64,000 bases of DNA. It comes from Thalassolituus sp006212115 (GTDB lineage Bacteria > Pseudomonadota > Gammaproteobacteria > Pseudomonadales > Oceanobacteraceae). A program made the translations under genes and the position numbers. The stretch is from NCBI RefSeq assembly GCF_040372045.1, contig NZ_BAABWH010000002.1; one strand, written 5' to 3'. The notes under the pieces were generated by a model, which had not been told where the DNA came from, made no database searches, and saw nothing but the letters and a program-made list of their open reading frames with translations. Positions 15,949 through 25,165 of this stretch are shown here, one piece after another. Numbering within the stretch: the stretch's first letter is position 1; each line of letters opens with the position of its first letter.

Positions 15949-17109
15949 ATGAGTAATTCCACCGCTCCAATTGTGATAATTGGTTCCGGCTTGGCCGGAT
16001 ATAACCTGGCAAAAGAGTTACGCAAACTCGACGCCGAACAGTCACTTCTTATGATCACCGGTGATGACGGTCGCAGCTACTCCAAGCCGATGTTGTCGAC
16101 AGGTTATGGTAAAGGTAAGACCGCGGACGAATTGGCGATGAATACCGCTGCGGGTATGGCGGATCAGTTGAATATGACTGTTCGCACCAACACGCGCGTG
16201 ACTGCCATCGACGTTGCTGCACACACTGTCAGCATCAATGATGAGACCGTAGAGTACAGTAAACTGGTTCTGGCGTGGGGTGCCGAGGCAGTGGGTCCTC
16301 GTATCGAAGGTGGTGCAGAAGACCGGGTTTTCTCCATCAATGACCTCGAAGACTACGCCGCTTTCCGTGCTGTTGCCGACGGCAAAAAGCGCGTACTGAT
16401 TATGGGTGCAGGTCTGATTGGTTGTGAGTTTGCCAACGACATGACCGCTGGTGGCTTCGAGTGCGAAATCGTCGCACCGTGCGATCAGACATTCCCGACT
16501 CTGCTGCCTGCACCGGCGGCATCCGCTGTTCAGGCCGGTCTTGAAGGCATCGGTGTTAAGTTCCATCTGGGACCACTGGTCAGCCGCATCGAGCGTGATG
16601 GCGAGGGTGTGATCGCAACTTTGGATAACGGCGACACTATTCAGGCCGACGTTGTGGTTTCTGCGATTGGCCTGCGTCCACGTACGCAGCTGGCCGCTGA
16701 TGCGGGTATCAAAGTGAACCACGGTATCGTGGCAGACCGTCTGCTGCAGACCAGCGCTGAAGACGTTTACACCCTGGGTGACTGTGCTGAAGTGGAAGGC
16801 CGCGTATTGCTGTACGTTCTGCCTCTGATGGCTTCTGCGCGTGCTCTGGCGAAAACTCTGACCGGAACACCTACTGAAGTCAGCTATGGCGTTATGCCAG
16901 TCAGCGTGAAGACGCCAGCGTGTCCTGTCGTTGTTTCACCACCACCTGCAGGCGACGCCGCAGGTCGTTGGATTGTCGAACAGGAAGGCAATGACGTACA
17001 GGCAGAATTCCGTAACGAGGCCGGAGATCTGCTCGGATACGCTTTGACCGGAGCAAAAGTAGCGAATAAAGTAGCACTCAACAAAGAATTGCCGGCAATC
17101 ATGCCCTGA
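15949..17109 (+). CDS. rubB: Rubredoxin-NAD(+) reductase
   Basis: A 386-residue FAD/NAD(P)H oxidoreductase that reduces rubredoxin. The N-terminal FAD-binding motif is IVIIGSGLAGYNLAKELR, the central NAD-binding GxGxxG is VLIMGAGLIGCEFAND (about 145-160), and the late FAD motif is VYTLGDCAEV (about 270). The C-terminal domain (about 320-386) resembles the rubredoxin-binding domain of alkane-system reductases. It lies directly after rubredoxin, the usual pairing. Confidence 0.92.
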   Translation: MSNSTAPIVIIGSGLAGYNLAKELRKLDAEQSLLMITGDDGRSYSKPMLSTGYGKGKTADELAMNTAAGMADQLNMTVRTNTRVTAIDVAAHTVSINDETVEYSKLVLAWGAEAVGPRIEGGAEDRVFSINDLEDYAAFRAVADGKKRVLIMGAGLIGCEFANDMTAGGFECEIVAPCDQTFPTLLPAPAASAVQAGLEGIGVKFHLGPLVSRIERDGEGVIATLDNGDTIQADVVVSAIGLRPRTQLAADAGIKVNHGIVADRLLQTSAEDVYTLGDCAEVEGRVLLYVLPLMASARALAKTLTGTPTEVSYGVMPVSVKTPACPVVVSPPPAGDAAGRWIVEQEGNDVQAEFRNEAGDLLGYALTGAKVANKVALNKELPAIMP

Positions 17110-17172
17110 TTCTCTGTAACATCATTGGCCTGCAGGCAGGCCAATACAGACAACAGAAACAAGGATAACACT

Positions 17173-17445
17173 ATGCGTAAACCAGAACTGGCTGCGGCCA
17201 TCGCTGAAAAAGCAGACCTTAGCAAAGAAAAAGCAGCAGAAGTTGTAACTGCTTTCACTGATCAGATTGCTAAGTCTTTGAGCGAAGGCGACTCTGTAAC
17301 TCTTATCGGTTTCGGTACTTTCGAAGTACGTAACCGTGCTGAGCGTCAGGGTAAGAACCCGCAGACTGGTGAGCCAATCACCATCGCAGCAGCCAAAGTT
17401 CCTGCGTTCAAGCCAGGTAAGGCACTGAAGGAATCTGTCCAATAA
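17173..17445 (+). CDS. DNA-binding protein HU
   Basis: A 90-residue histone-like protein of the HU-beta type that bends and compacts DNA. The start is ATG 17173 (MRKPELAAAIAEKADLSK) with AAGGA upstream. The beta-arm motif is complete (GFGTFEVRNRAERQGKNPQTG) and the C-terminal helix is PAFKPGKALKESV. An in-frame ATG at 17125 would add an unrelated leader. The downstream DUF1415 frame is open across the HU stop. Confidence 0.95.
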   Translation: MRKPELAAAIAEKADLSKEKAAEVVTAFTDQIAKSLSEGDSVTLIGFGTFEVRNRAERQGKNPQTGEPITIAAAKVPAFKPGKALKESVQ

Positions 17446-17504
17446 GCGGCGGTTCCGATATCGTCACCGCCGGAGAACTGACTGAAGAGTGGGTTCGCCG
17501 GCTG

Positions 17505-18044
17505 GTGGTCGGCGAGGGGCTATGCCCCTTTGCCAGTCCAGTAATGGACGCCCTCCGTATCCACGTCTGTGGTGCAACCGATGACAATACTGTGACCGCT
17601 GAGTTTATGACGTTACTGCAGCAGGTTGCCGAAGCCTCCCCTTCTGATCTACCTACTGCCTTGTTTGTGGTGCCGAATACCTATTCAGACTTTGACGAAT
17701 ACTGGAACTGGACTCGGATCTGCGACGATCTCCTGGTGCAGATGGGCTATGAAGGCCTGCTGCAGTTGGCGACGTTTCATCCGCGTTATGAGTTTGAGGG
17801 GGAAGACGAGAGCGATATGAGTCACTTCACCAACCGGTCTCCGTTTCCGATGCTGCATATTATCCGTGAGCAGGATATCGAAGACGCCTTGAAGCAAGTC
17901 CGTAATCCGGACAGAATTCCCGAGAGAAATCGCCAACATATGCGCCGTATAGGGCATAATGGCCTATTAGCGGTAATGCCAGCACTGGCTGACACAGCGG
18001 TGTTTGCAGGCAGAACCAATCACACAGAGGCATCTGATAACTGA
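17505..18044 (+). CDS. DUF1415 family protein
   Basis: A conserved protein of unknown function, 179 residues if started at GTG 17505. Recognised by GLCPFA near the N-terminus, VVPNTYSDFDEYW, LQLATFHPRYEFEG and the RSPFPMLHIIRE segment. The homology seems to extend upstream: the frame is open from 17421, and the codons before 17505 read TEEWVRRLV, which looks like the expected family N-terminus. No ATG is present there. An ATA at 17442 overlaps the HU stop (ATAA) behind AAGGA and might be a rare start. The boundary is therefore uncertain. No function is known to me. Confidence 0.82.
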   Translation: MVGEGLCPFASPVMDALRIHVCGATDDNTVTAEFMTLLQQVAEASPSDLPTALFVVPNTYSDFDEYWNWTRICDDLLVQMGYEGLLQLATFHPRYEFEGEDESDMSHFTNRSPFPMLHIIREQDIEDALKQVRNPDRIPERNRQHMRRIGHNGLLAVMPALADTAVFAGRTNHTEASDN

Positions 18045-18072
18045 CAGATGCTGTCGTTACAGGAGGCTTCCC

Positions 18073-18435
18073 TTGTTTAAATTTCGTATGCTGCTTTGGT
18101 TCCTTTCGAAACTGATGCAGAAAGCAGCCAAGAAAAATCCTAAGTTCCGCGAACAGCTATCCGGCCAGGACATGGCGTTTCAGCTTCAGACGGAAGACGG
18201 CAAAGCCGTGCGTCAGTTCGTTGTGAAAGATGAAAAAGTATCCAGTAAGGGCAAGGCTCACAGTGACCCTGCGTTCACCATCAGCTTTAAAGACGCGCAG
18301 ACGGGTCTGAAAATCATGACCTCGAAAGACCGTAACGCCTTTATGCGTGGTATTCAGGAAAAAGACATCAAAATTGATGGTGACCTGTCCAAAGTCATGT
18401 GGTTCCAGGGCATCAGTAAGTACCTGAAACCGTAA
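18073..18435 (+). CDS. SCP2 sterol-binding domain protein
   Basis: A small protein of about 120 residues that is essentially one SCP2 domain, a lipid-binding fold. I prefer the TTG at 18073 (MFKFRMLLWFLSKLMQ), placed 6 bases after a perfect AGGAGG; ATG 18088 is the alternative. The SCP2 features are the hydrophobic strands MAFQLQTEDGKAVRQFVV and FTISFKDAQTGLKIM and the ending KIDGDLSKVMWFQG. It starts 28 bp after DUF1415 and is probably in the same operon. The ligand is unknown. Confidence 0.8.
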   Translation: MFKFRMLLWFLSKLMQKAAKKNPKFREQLSGQDMAFQLQTEDGKAVRQFVVKDEKVSSKGKAHSDPAFTISFKDAQTGLKIMTSKDRNAFMRGIQEKDIKIDGDLSKVMWFQGISKYLKP

Positions 18436-18461
18436 AGAATAATAATACTGAGGGGCATACC

Positions 18462-19754
18462 GTGACGCTGACAACCCGAATCCTTGTAGCCATGGCTTTG
18501 GCTGGCGTAACGGGCGCCATAACGTATCACCTCCTTGCGATGCCGGACCTTAATGGTTCGGTTCGTTATGTACTGGATGATCTGCTGGCTTCCGGGCTGT
18601 TTGCTCTGATCGGTAAGATTTTTGTCGCCAGCCTTAAGGTCCTGGTTGTCCCTCTGGTGTTTGTCTCGCTCGTCTGCGGCGTCTGCCATCTAAGCGACCA
18701 AAGCAGTCTTGGCCGCATGAGCCTTAAGACCATTGTGTTGTACCTTGCCACCACGGCGATTGCGATTTCTGCAGCCATGACGCTGGCTAATATTGTGAAC
18801 CCGGGTGTGGGCATCGAGCTGGAGGCTGAGGCCAATTTTGCGCCGCCTCAGGCTGTTCCATTGCTGGATGTTCTGGCGAATATTTTTCCGACTAACCCTT
18901 TCCAGGCGATGGCCGAAGGCAACATGCTGCAGGTGATTGTGTTCGCTATTCTAGTGGGGCTGGCGATTGGTCGGTCGGGTGTACCGGGTGAACGCATTGG
19001 TAAGCAATTCAACGACTGGAACGACGTCCTGATGACGTTGGTATCGATGTTGATGAACCTTGCGCCCTACGGTGTGTTCGCTCTGCTGTTCAGCTTGTTT
19101 GCCTCAAAAGGGCTCGGGCCGGTTCAGGAATTACTGTCGTACATGCTGACTGTGATTACAGTGCTGTTGGTACATGGACTGGTGTTTTACCCGATCATAC
19201 TGCGCATGTTCTCCGGCATGTCGCCGGTCATCTTCCTGCGCAAAATGTGGCCAGTGCAGATGTTTGCATTCAGCACTGCTTCCAGCAGCGCAACCTTACC
19301 TGTGACCATTAAAAACGCTGAGCAGAATCTTGGCGTGGGCACGCGCTCAGCCTCATTCGTACTACCTCTGGGCGCGACCATCAATATGGACGGCACTGCG
19401 ATTATGCAGGGGGTTGCGACCGTCTTTATTGCGCAGGCATTCGGGCTCGATCTGAGTATGGGCGATTACTTGCTGGTTATTGCCACGGCGACGCTGGCAT
19501 CGATCGGTACAGCGGGTGTACCCGGTGTGGGATTGATTACCTTATCCATGGTGCTTCAGCAGGTCGGACTGCCGGTGGAAGGCATTGCCCTTATTATTGG
19601 CGTTGACCGGTTGCTGGATATGATTCGTACTGCCATCAACGTGACTGGTGACACTATGGTGTCCGTTGTGATTGCTAAGTCAGAAGGCGTGTTGAATGAG
19701 CAGCGCTACATGGACACAACGACACAGGTTTCATTGGATAACAAGGAAGCCTGA
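18462..19754 (+). CDS. Dicarboxylate/amino acid:cation symporter (DAACS family)
   Basis: Inner-membrane secondary transporter of 430 residues, GltP/DctA-like. The diagnostic motifs are the serine-rich re-entrant loop AFSTASSSATLPVTIKNAE (about 268-286), the NMDGTA motif of TM7 (GATINMDGTAIMQ, about 306-318), and the second re-entrant loop ASIGTAGVPGVGL with DRLLDMIRTAINVTGD near the C-terminus. It couples uptake of C4-dicarboxylates or glutamate/aspartate to Na+ or H+. The substrate cannot be fixed from sequence. Confidence 0.92.
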   Translation: MTLTTRILVAMALAGVTGAITYHLLAMPDLNGSVRYVLDDLLASGLFALIGKIFVASLKVLVVPLVFVSLVCGVCHLSDQSSLGRMSLKTIVLYLATTAIAISAAMTLANIVNPGVGIELEAEANFAPPQAVPLLDVLANIFPTNPFQAMAEGNMLQVIVFAILVGLAIGRSGVPGERIGKQFNDWNDVLMTLVSMLMNLAPYGVFALLFSLFASKGLGPVQELLSYMLTVITVLLVHGLVFYPIILRMFSGMSPVIFLRKMWPVQMFAFSTASSSATLPVTIKNAEQNLGVGTRSASFVLPLGATINMDGTAIMQGVATVFIAQAFGLDLSMGDYLLVIATATLASIGTAGVPGVGLITLSMVLQQVGLPVEGIALIIGVDRLLDMIRTAINVTGDTMVSVVIAKSEGVLNEQRYMDTTTQVSLDNKEA

Positions 19755-19758
19755 TACT

Positions 19759-20523
19759 GTGCTGTATCGTGTTTTGTTGCCCCTGATCGCTCTATTGGCT
19801 ATCAGTGGCGTTGCAGTCGCCGCCGATGTGACGACAAACATGGATAATGACCGCGCAGGCGACATCGTGTCTCTGAGTGGCGTCATGGGCATTTCCATAC
19901 AGGTAAAGCAGCAGGCAGAAGCTGCTTTTTTCGAGGTCGCTACCGACATTTATAAAGAGAGCGCAGAGAATTCAGCTCAGAAAAGACGGCTGTTTATGTC
20001 GTTGTCAGACTGGTCTCAGCCAGCGCTCGCAGAGCGCTTCCAGCAGGTACTGAATACCTACTCGGATGACGAGCAGCGTGCACTGTTGGTTTTGTTGCAG
20101 GACCCCTTGATGGCTCAGGCGCGCCACGCTGAAGAGGTTGCACTGTCTGAGCAGAATACGCGGGCTTATCAGGATTATCTGACGCGTCTGGAGCGCTATC
20201 CACCCGGCCGGGCGCGGGCCCAACGCGTCAATAAGCTTGCCAAAGCAATACAGATGGAACGCTGGATCACAAAAGCCAATGAGGCTGTCAGTAAGGAGGG
20301 CGCTGTCGCTTTGGAACGAGCTGTAACCGGCGCTACGTTTGGGGATAAGACCAGTGAAGCAGTTCACTACTTTCTGTTTTATGCGTACCGACGTATCAGT
20401 AATCCAGAGATGGATCAGTTAGTTCGCCTCTGGTCAGAGCCTTTGATGCAGCGTTGGTTAAACGATGCCTTTAAGGCTCTGCCCGGCGAGGTATCCGCTG
20501 CGACTACTGATTCAGAATACTGA
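19759..20523 (+). CDS. Exported protein of unknown function
   Basis: About 254 residues from GTG 19759, which gives a good signal peptide (MLYRVLLPLIALLAISGVAVAA, cleavage near residue 22) and has AAGGAAG upstream. The mature part is almost all alpha-helical and charged, without cysteine pairs or recognised motifs. It begins 5 bp after the symporter gene and is probably cotranscribed. Its last 20 bases overlap the end of the converging HDOD gene. No function is claimed. Confidence 0.75.
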   Translation: MLYRVLLPLIALLAISGVAVAADVTTNMDNDRAGDIVSLSGVMGISIQVKQQAEAAFFEVATDIYKESAENSAQKRRLFMSLSDWSQPALAERFQQVLNTYSDDEQRALLVLLQDPLMAQARHAEEVALSEQNTRAYQDYLTRLERYPPGRARAQRVNKLAKAIQMERWITKANEAVSKEGAVALERAVTGATFGDKTSEAVHYFLFYAYRRISNPEMDQLVRLWSEPLMQRWLNDAFKALPGEVSAATTDSEY

Positions 20524-21904
20524 TTAAGTCGGCGAAGCTATCCTGATTGTCGACAAGATTATCGGCGACCTCCGCAGCATCTTCTGGACTCAGACCTAAG
20601 CGTACAAAAACAGCTTCGGGAATCGTTTCTGATGGACCGTCACCAATGCCACGCTCGCGCAGAAGTCTCACTGCTATGAATAACAGGTTGGCGTAACCCG
20701 AGTAGTCACCATCGTAGTTCGGATTGTGCATCTGTCTCAGGGATGCGATAAGTTCACCGGGCATTTGCCATTGCATCATCAACGCTGCCGCGCATTGTTC
20801 CCGGCTCATGCCCAGCAGGTAGTTTTCGATATAGAAGCGGTTGATGTGCGGGTTAGCTTCGATGTGCCGGTTGATCAATGAAAACTGCGGCGGGAATATC
20901 TGAGCCAGAATCAGAAAACCGAAGTTATGCAGCAGACCACTGAGATACGCCATACCCTGAGAGGGGCGTCCTGCCGCTGGAATTTTTTTAACCAGATCGC
21001 CACACAAGGCCGCTGTCATTACGGCTTGTTTCCAGAATGGTGTATAGCCGTGAGGGCCTTCTTTCGGTACCGACAGGGATCGACCAAGCGCCAGCCCCAG
21101 TGCCAGATTAATCACAAGATCAAAACCCAGGACGCGAATAACCGCTTCTTCCACGCTTTTGATTTCACCACGCGTACCGTAATAGGGCGAACGGGCCCAG
21201 CTCAGCACTTGCGCTGACATACCCGGATCGACTTCGATGGTCGTGGCTAGCGTTTTGGTGTCGGCTTCCGGATCGACTCTAAGCTCAATAATCTTTCTTG
21301 CAACCTCAGGCAGTGGTGGCAGGTCGAGTGTTTCTTCCAGGCGTTGCTTAATGCGCAGTGGCGTAAACTGGCGGATGGCGGTGTGCACATCATCCAGATC
21401 CTGAATGCTACCTTGCTCGGGGTTGTCTGCACGCAGTGGCGTACTGTAGTTGCCAACGTGAGAGCTGGTGGTCAGGGCGCGAAATTCCGACATGGGAATT
21501 TTCAGCCAATTTCTGCCTTCCTCGCCGGAATACACGTACAGCTCTTTTTCTCGCAACAGAGCCTGATCAATCATGGTCTCCATTTCTGTGATTTGCGGAA
21601 TGGCGGGAAACTCGTCCAGCTTGTAGCGTGCCTTCAGCGTGTCAATTTCATCTACCGACAGCGCGGTAAACTGACGACCAAACGAGTGGGACAATTGCGT
21701 CAGGTCCAGCATCCGGTCTCCCGGTACCAGCACCTGAACCTGCCCAAGGTCGTCTTTTAAGAATACGTTGTAAGCCACTTTTGACGAATAGGACGCAGGG
21801 GGATTACTTTGCATGATTTCAAACAGCTCCTTGTCATCAGCGGCGGAGTAGGGGATACGCCAGTCTTCAAGGATTTTTTGCACGACGGCAGGAATGGCAG
21901 ACAT
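20504..21904 (-). CDS. HDOD domain protein with N-terminal YbaK/ProRS-associated-like domain
   Basis: A 466-residue putative signalling protein. Residues 1-150 (MSAIPAVVQKILEDWRIPY... LSHSFGRQFTALSVDEIDTL...) resemble the YbaK/aminoacyl-tRNA deacylase-like fold. After a linker, residues 190-400 form an HDOD domain (LPPLPEVARKIIELRVDPEADTKTL, IEVDPGMSAQVLSWA, SGLLHNFGFLILAQ), a catalytically silent relative of HD hydrolases. HDOD proteins often act in motility, biofilm or cyclic di-GMP pathways. Neither domain shows obvious catalytic residues, so a regulatory role is inferred. Confidence 0.78.
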   Translation of the reverse strand: MSAIPAVVQKILEDWRIPYSAADDKELFEIMQSNPPASYSSKVAYNVFLKDDLGQVQVLVPGDRMLDLTQLSHSFGRQFTALSVDEIDTLKARYKLDEFPAIPQITEMETMIDQALLREKELYVYSGEEGRNWLKIPMSEFRALTTSSHVGNYSTPLRADNPEQGSIQDLDDVHTAIRQFTPLRIKQRLEETLDLPPLPEVARKIIELRVDPEADTKTLATTIEVDPGMSAQVLSWARSPYYGTRGEIKSVEEAVIRVLGFDLVINLALGLALGRSLSVPKEGPHGYTPFWKQAVMTAALCGDLVKKIPAAGRPSQGMAYLSGLLHNFGFLILAQIFPPQFSLINRHIEANPHINRFYIENYLLGMSREQCAAALMMQWQMPGELIASLRQMHNPNYDGDYSGYANLLFIAVRLLRERGIGDGPSETIPEAVFVRLGLSPEDAAEVADNLVDNQDSFADLISILNQ

Positions 21905-22048
21905 GTGGATACCCCGATGTTCGATCTTTCAGAAAATATAGTTCAGATCCTGAAAAATGTTGCCAATCGGGCAGAAATAATTAGAAAACCGCTATTTCAA
22001 AAGTCGCAGCGATAGGACTACGGCGCCTCTGAATAATGCAGAGGTGCC

Positions 22049-24127
22049 CTAAACGTTCGCGAACCGCTCAGCGTCGCCTAGCCAACGTTTAATTAGTGGT
22101 TCAACGGTTCCGGGGTGGTGATACCAGAGGTCGTTAGCCATTTCCTGAACTTGCGGTAATAGGTCGGCATCCCGCTGCAGGTCGGCAATGCGTAGTAGCT
22201 GCAGGCCGGTCTGGCGTGTCCCGAGGAGTTCGCCGGGGCCGCGAATCTCTAGGTCTTTCTCGGCGATATAAAAACCGTCCTGGCTGTCGCGCATGACCTG
22301 TAAACGCTGCTTACTGGTAAAAGACAGTGGCGATTTATAGAGAAGCACGCAGTGGCTCTTAGCACTGCCCCGACCGACCCGGCCGCGTAGCTGATGCAAC
22401 TGCGCAAGGCCCAGTCGCTCCGGGTTCTCGATGATCATTAAACTGGCGTTAGGAACGTCAACGCCCACCTCGATGACGGTCGTTGCGACTAACAGATCCA
22501 GCTCATGCGCTTTGAACTGCGCCATGATGTCGGCCTTCTCGGCGGCTTTCATGCGTCCATGAACGAGTCCGATACGTAACTGTGGAAGAGCAAGCTTGAG
22601 TTCCTCAGCGGTATTTTCTGCGGCCTGACATTGCAGGGCTTCGCTTTCTTCGATCAGAGTACACACCCAATAGGCCTGAGCCCCTTCAGAGCACGCATCG
22701 TTGACCCGGGTAATGATTTCCGGGCGGCGCTGATCACTGATTGCAGCGGTTGTAATTGGGCTGCGTCCGGGGGGAAGTTCATCGATCACCGAGGTATCGA
22801 GATCAGCATAGGCGCTCATGGCCAGCGTCCGCGGAATCGGTGTGGCGGTCATAATCAGCTGGTGCGGGGCAAAACCGGCTCGTTCGCCCTTTTCCTTTAA
22901 CGATAAACGCTGATGGACACCAAAGCGGTGTTGCTCATCAATGATTACCAGGCCGAGCTTCGCGAATTGCACTTCGTCCTGAAACAGCGCATGGGTACCA
23001 ACGACCAGCTGTGCCGTACCCTGCTCGATATCCAGTAATGATTGCTCACGCGCTTTGCCCTTCACTTTACCAGCGAGCCAGCCAGTCTGAATACCGAGCG
23101 GTTCAAACCAACCTGTCAGGTTGCGGAAGTGTTGCTCTGCCAGAATCTCTGTCGGTGCCATCAGGGCGACCTGATACCCCTGTTGCAGCAGATCACAGGC
23201 CGCGAGCGCCGCTACTAAGGTTTTACCTGAGCCAACATCGCCCTGTACCAGTCGCAGCATAGGGTAGGGCTGTTGCAAATCGGCGGTGATTTCATCGGTC
23301 ACCCGCTGTTGCGCGCCGGTCGGGGTGAACGGCAAATGCTTCAATAACGCATTGCGCAGTGTGTGGTCGCTGAGAATCGTCGGTGCCTTGTCGGCCTGTA
23401 CTTGGGCGCGGAGTTTAAACAGCGACAGCTGGTGGGCTAAGAGCTCTTCCAGAATAAGACGCTTATGGGCGGGGTGGGACCCGGACTCCAGCTCCATCAG
23501 ATTGGTATCTGACGGGGGGTGATGCAGAAATAACAGGGCCTCACGCAGCCCGGGGAGTCGCCATTGTGCACACCACTGTTCGGGTAAGAGGTCAGGGAGA
23601 GCGACTTCATCCCTTCGCAACAGGTCGACCATCTGTTCGTGCAGCAGTCGTAAACGTTGCTGCGTGATGCCATCGGTGGCGGGGTAGATGGGCGTTAACG
23701 AGGCCTCTAATGGGGTATCGAGCCCTTCTTCGACGCGTTGATATTCAGGGTGGTAAAGTTCAAGACCACTGGCTCCCCGGCGGGGTTCGCCGTAGCAGCG
23801 TAAAAGAGTTCCTGTGCTGAGTTGCTTCTTTTGTGCTGCGTTGAAATGAAAAAAGCGCAGGTTAACCAGGCCGCTTTGGTCCTGCAGTTTGACCAGCAGG
23901 CTGCGACGCTTGCCGAACACAATGCTGGAGCCCCTGACCTCGCCCTGAATTACCGCCGGACGCATGGGCTGCAACCCGGCAATCGGCGTAATTTTACTGC
24001 GGTCTTCGTATCGGAATGGCAGATGAAACGCCAAGTCCGTCAGGTTGAAAATATTGAGCTTACCGAGCTGCTCAGCGAGCTTAGGGCCAACGCCTTTCAG
24101 GTCGGTTAGCTTGCCAGCCACGCTCAT
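22049..24127 (-). CDS. recG: ATP-dependent DNA helicase RecG
   Basis: A 692-residue superfamily 2 helicase that remodels stalled replication forks and Holliday junctions. The N-terminal wedge/OB domain (about 1-250) is followed by helicase motifs: motif I (GDVGSGKT, about 296), Ia (APTEILAEQHF), II (IIDEQHRFGV, DEQH box), III (MTATPIPRT), IV-VI (LVATTVIEVGVDVPNAS; LHQLRGRVGRG) and the RecG-specific C-terminus with FxIAEKDLEIRGPGELLGTRQTG. It lies 3 bp after oxyR on the same strand, an arrangement also known in Pseudomonas. Confidence 0.97.
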   Translation of the reverse strand: MSVAGKLTDLKGVGPKLAEQLGKLNIFNLTDLAFHLPFRYEDRSKITPIAGLQPMRPAVIQGEVRGSSIVFGKRRSLLVKLQDQSGLVNLRFFHFNAAQKKQLSTGTLLRCYGEPRRGASGLELYHPEYQRVEEGLDTPLEASLTPIYPATDGITQQRLRLLHEQMVDLLRRDEVALPDLLPEQWCAQWRLPGLREALLFLHHPPSDTNLMELESGSHPAHKRLILEELLAHQLSLFKLRAQVQADKAPTILSDHTLRNALLKHLPFTPTGAQQRVTDEITADLQQPYPMLRLVQGDVGSGKTLVAALAACDLLQQGYQVALMAPTEILAEQHFRNLTGWFEPLGIQTGWLAGKVKGKAREQSLLDIEQGTAQLVVGTHALFQDEVQFAKLGLVIIDEQHRFGVHQRLSLKEKGERAGFAPHQLIMTATPIPRTLAMSAYADLDTSVIDELPPGRSPITTAAISDQRRPEIITRVNDACSEGAQAYWVCTLIEESEALQCQAAENTAEELKLALPQLRIGLVHGRMKAAEKADIMAQFKAHELDLLVATTVIEVGVDVPNASLMIIENPERLGLAQLHQLRGRVGRGSAKSHCVLLYKSPLSFTSKQRLQVMRDSQDGFYIAEKDLEIRGPGELLGTRQTGLQLLRIADLQRDADLLPQVQEMANDLWYHHPGTVEPLIKRWLGDAERFANV

Positions 24128-24130
24128 CGT

Positions 24131-25030
24131 CTACTTCTTGGCCCAACAGAGCTTGGTATTTTCGATCAGTAAATCGATGGCATTGCCCCGAGGAAAACTT
24201 GCTCGCCAGGCCAGCGCTACCGTACGGAACGGGGCGGGCTCGCGGAAAGGCCGTGTTGCCAGTAGGTTGTCATCCATATTACCGAGCGCGCTTTCTGGTA
24301 AAACGGTGACACCCAAGCCGCTCGCCACCATGTGCTTGAGTGTCTCCAGAGAGCTGCCTTCCAGCACACTACCGACCCGACTATGCTGCTTGCGATGCAG
24401 TGCTGGGCAGTGTTCAAACACCTGGTCACGGAAGCAGTGGCCTTCACCCAGCATCAGCAGGTCTGCATCGATAAGCTGCTCGGGATCAATGTCTTTTTGT
24501 TTGGCGAGCTCGTGTGACTTGGGCAGTACGACAACAAACTTCTCTTCATAAAGAGGGCGCGTGACGACGTCGGGTTCAGTAAACGGCAGAGCAATCACAA
24601 TGGCGTCCAGCTCGCCATCGCGGAGCTGTTTGCGCAAAACACCGGTGTAATTTTCTTCGAGATACAGTGGCATTGAGGGCGCAGCGTGATGAATCTGCGG
24701 CACCAGATGAGGAAAAAGATATGGCCCAATGGTGAAAATTGCGCCGAGTCGCAGTGGCGTTGAGAGCTGATCTTTCCCCGAGCTGGCGATGTCTTTGATC
24801 GCGCGTGATTCCTCGAGAACCCGCTGTGCCTGAGCAACAATGCGCTCTCCTAATGGTGTGATGCTGACGGAATTCTTGCTCCGTTCAAAAATCGCCACCT
24901 CTAACTCGCTTTCCAGCTTCTTTATCGCTACGCTGAGCGTCGGTTGGCTGACGTAACATTTTTCGGCCGCTCTGCCGAAGTGCCGTTCTTGAGCAACGGT
25001 GACGATATAGCGGAGTTCGGTCAGGGTCAT
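24131..25030 (-). CDS. oxyR: Hydrogen peroxide-sensing LysR-type regulator OxyR
   Basis: A 299-residue LysR-family activator of peroxide defence genes. The N-terminal winged helix is LRYIVTVAQERHFGRAAEKCYVSQPTLS. The two redox-active cysteines are present at residues 199 and 208 in GEGHCFRDQVFEHCP, the same numbers and spacing as in E. coli OxyR, so the disulfide switch should work. It is cotranscribed with recG and divergent from the YeeZ-like gene. Confidence 0.95.
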   Translation of the reverse strand: MTLTELRYIVTVAQERHFGRAAEKCYVSQPTLSVAIKKLESELEVAIFERSKNSVSITPLGERIVAQAQRVLEESRAIKDIASSGKDQLSTPLRLGAIFTIGPYLFPHLVPQIHHAAPSMPLYLEENYTGVLRKQLRDGELDAIVIALPFTEPDVVTRPLYEEKFVVVLPKSHELAKQKDIDPEQLIDADLLMLGEGHCFRDQVFEHCPALHRKQHSRVGSVLEGSSLETLKHMVASGLGVTVLPESALGNMDDNLLATRPFREPAPFRTVALAWRASFPRGNAIDLLIENTKLCWAKK

Positions 25031-25165
25031 GATTGTTACCTTGAATGACGGCGACGATTTTGATTTATTTTACCTATACTTAGCGGCAGCGAAAGACCGT
25101 AACAAAATAAAACTAAAGGTATCGCCATGATGCGGTACAAATGCCTGAAAAAGCGGAGGAAAGGC

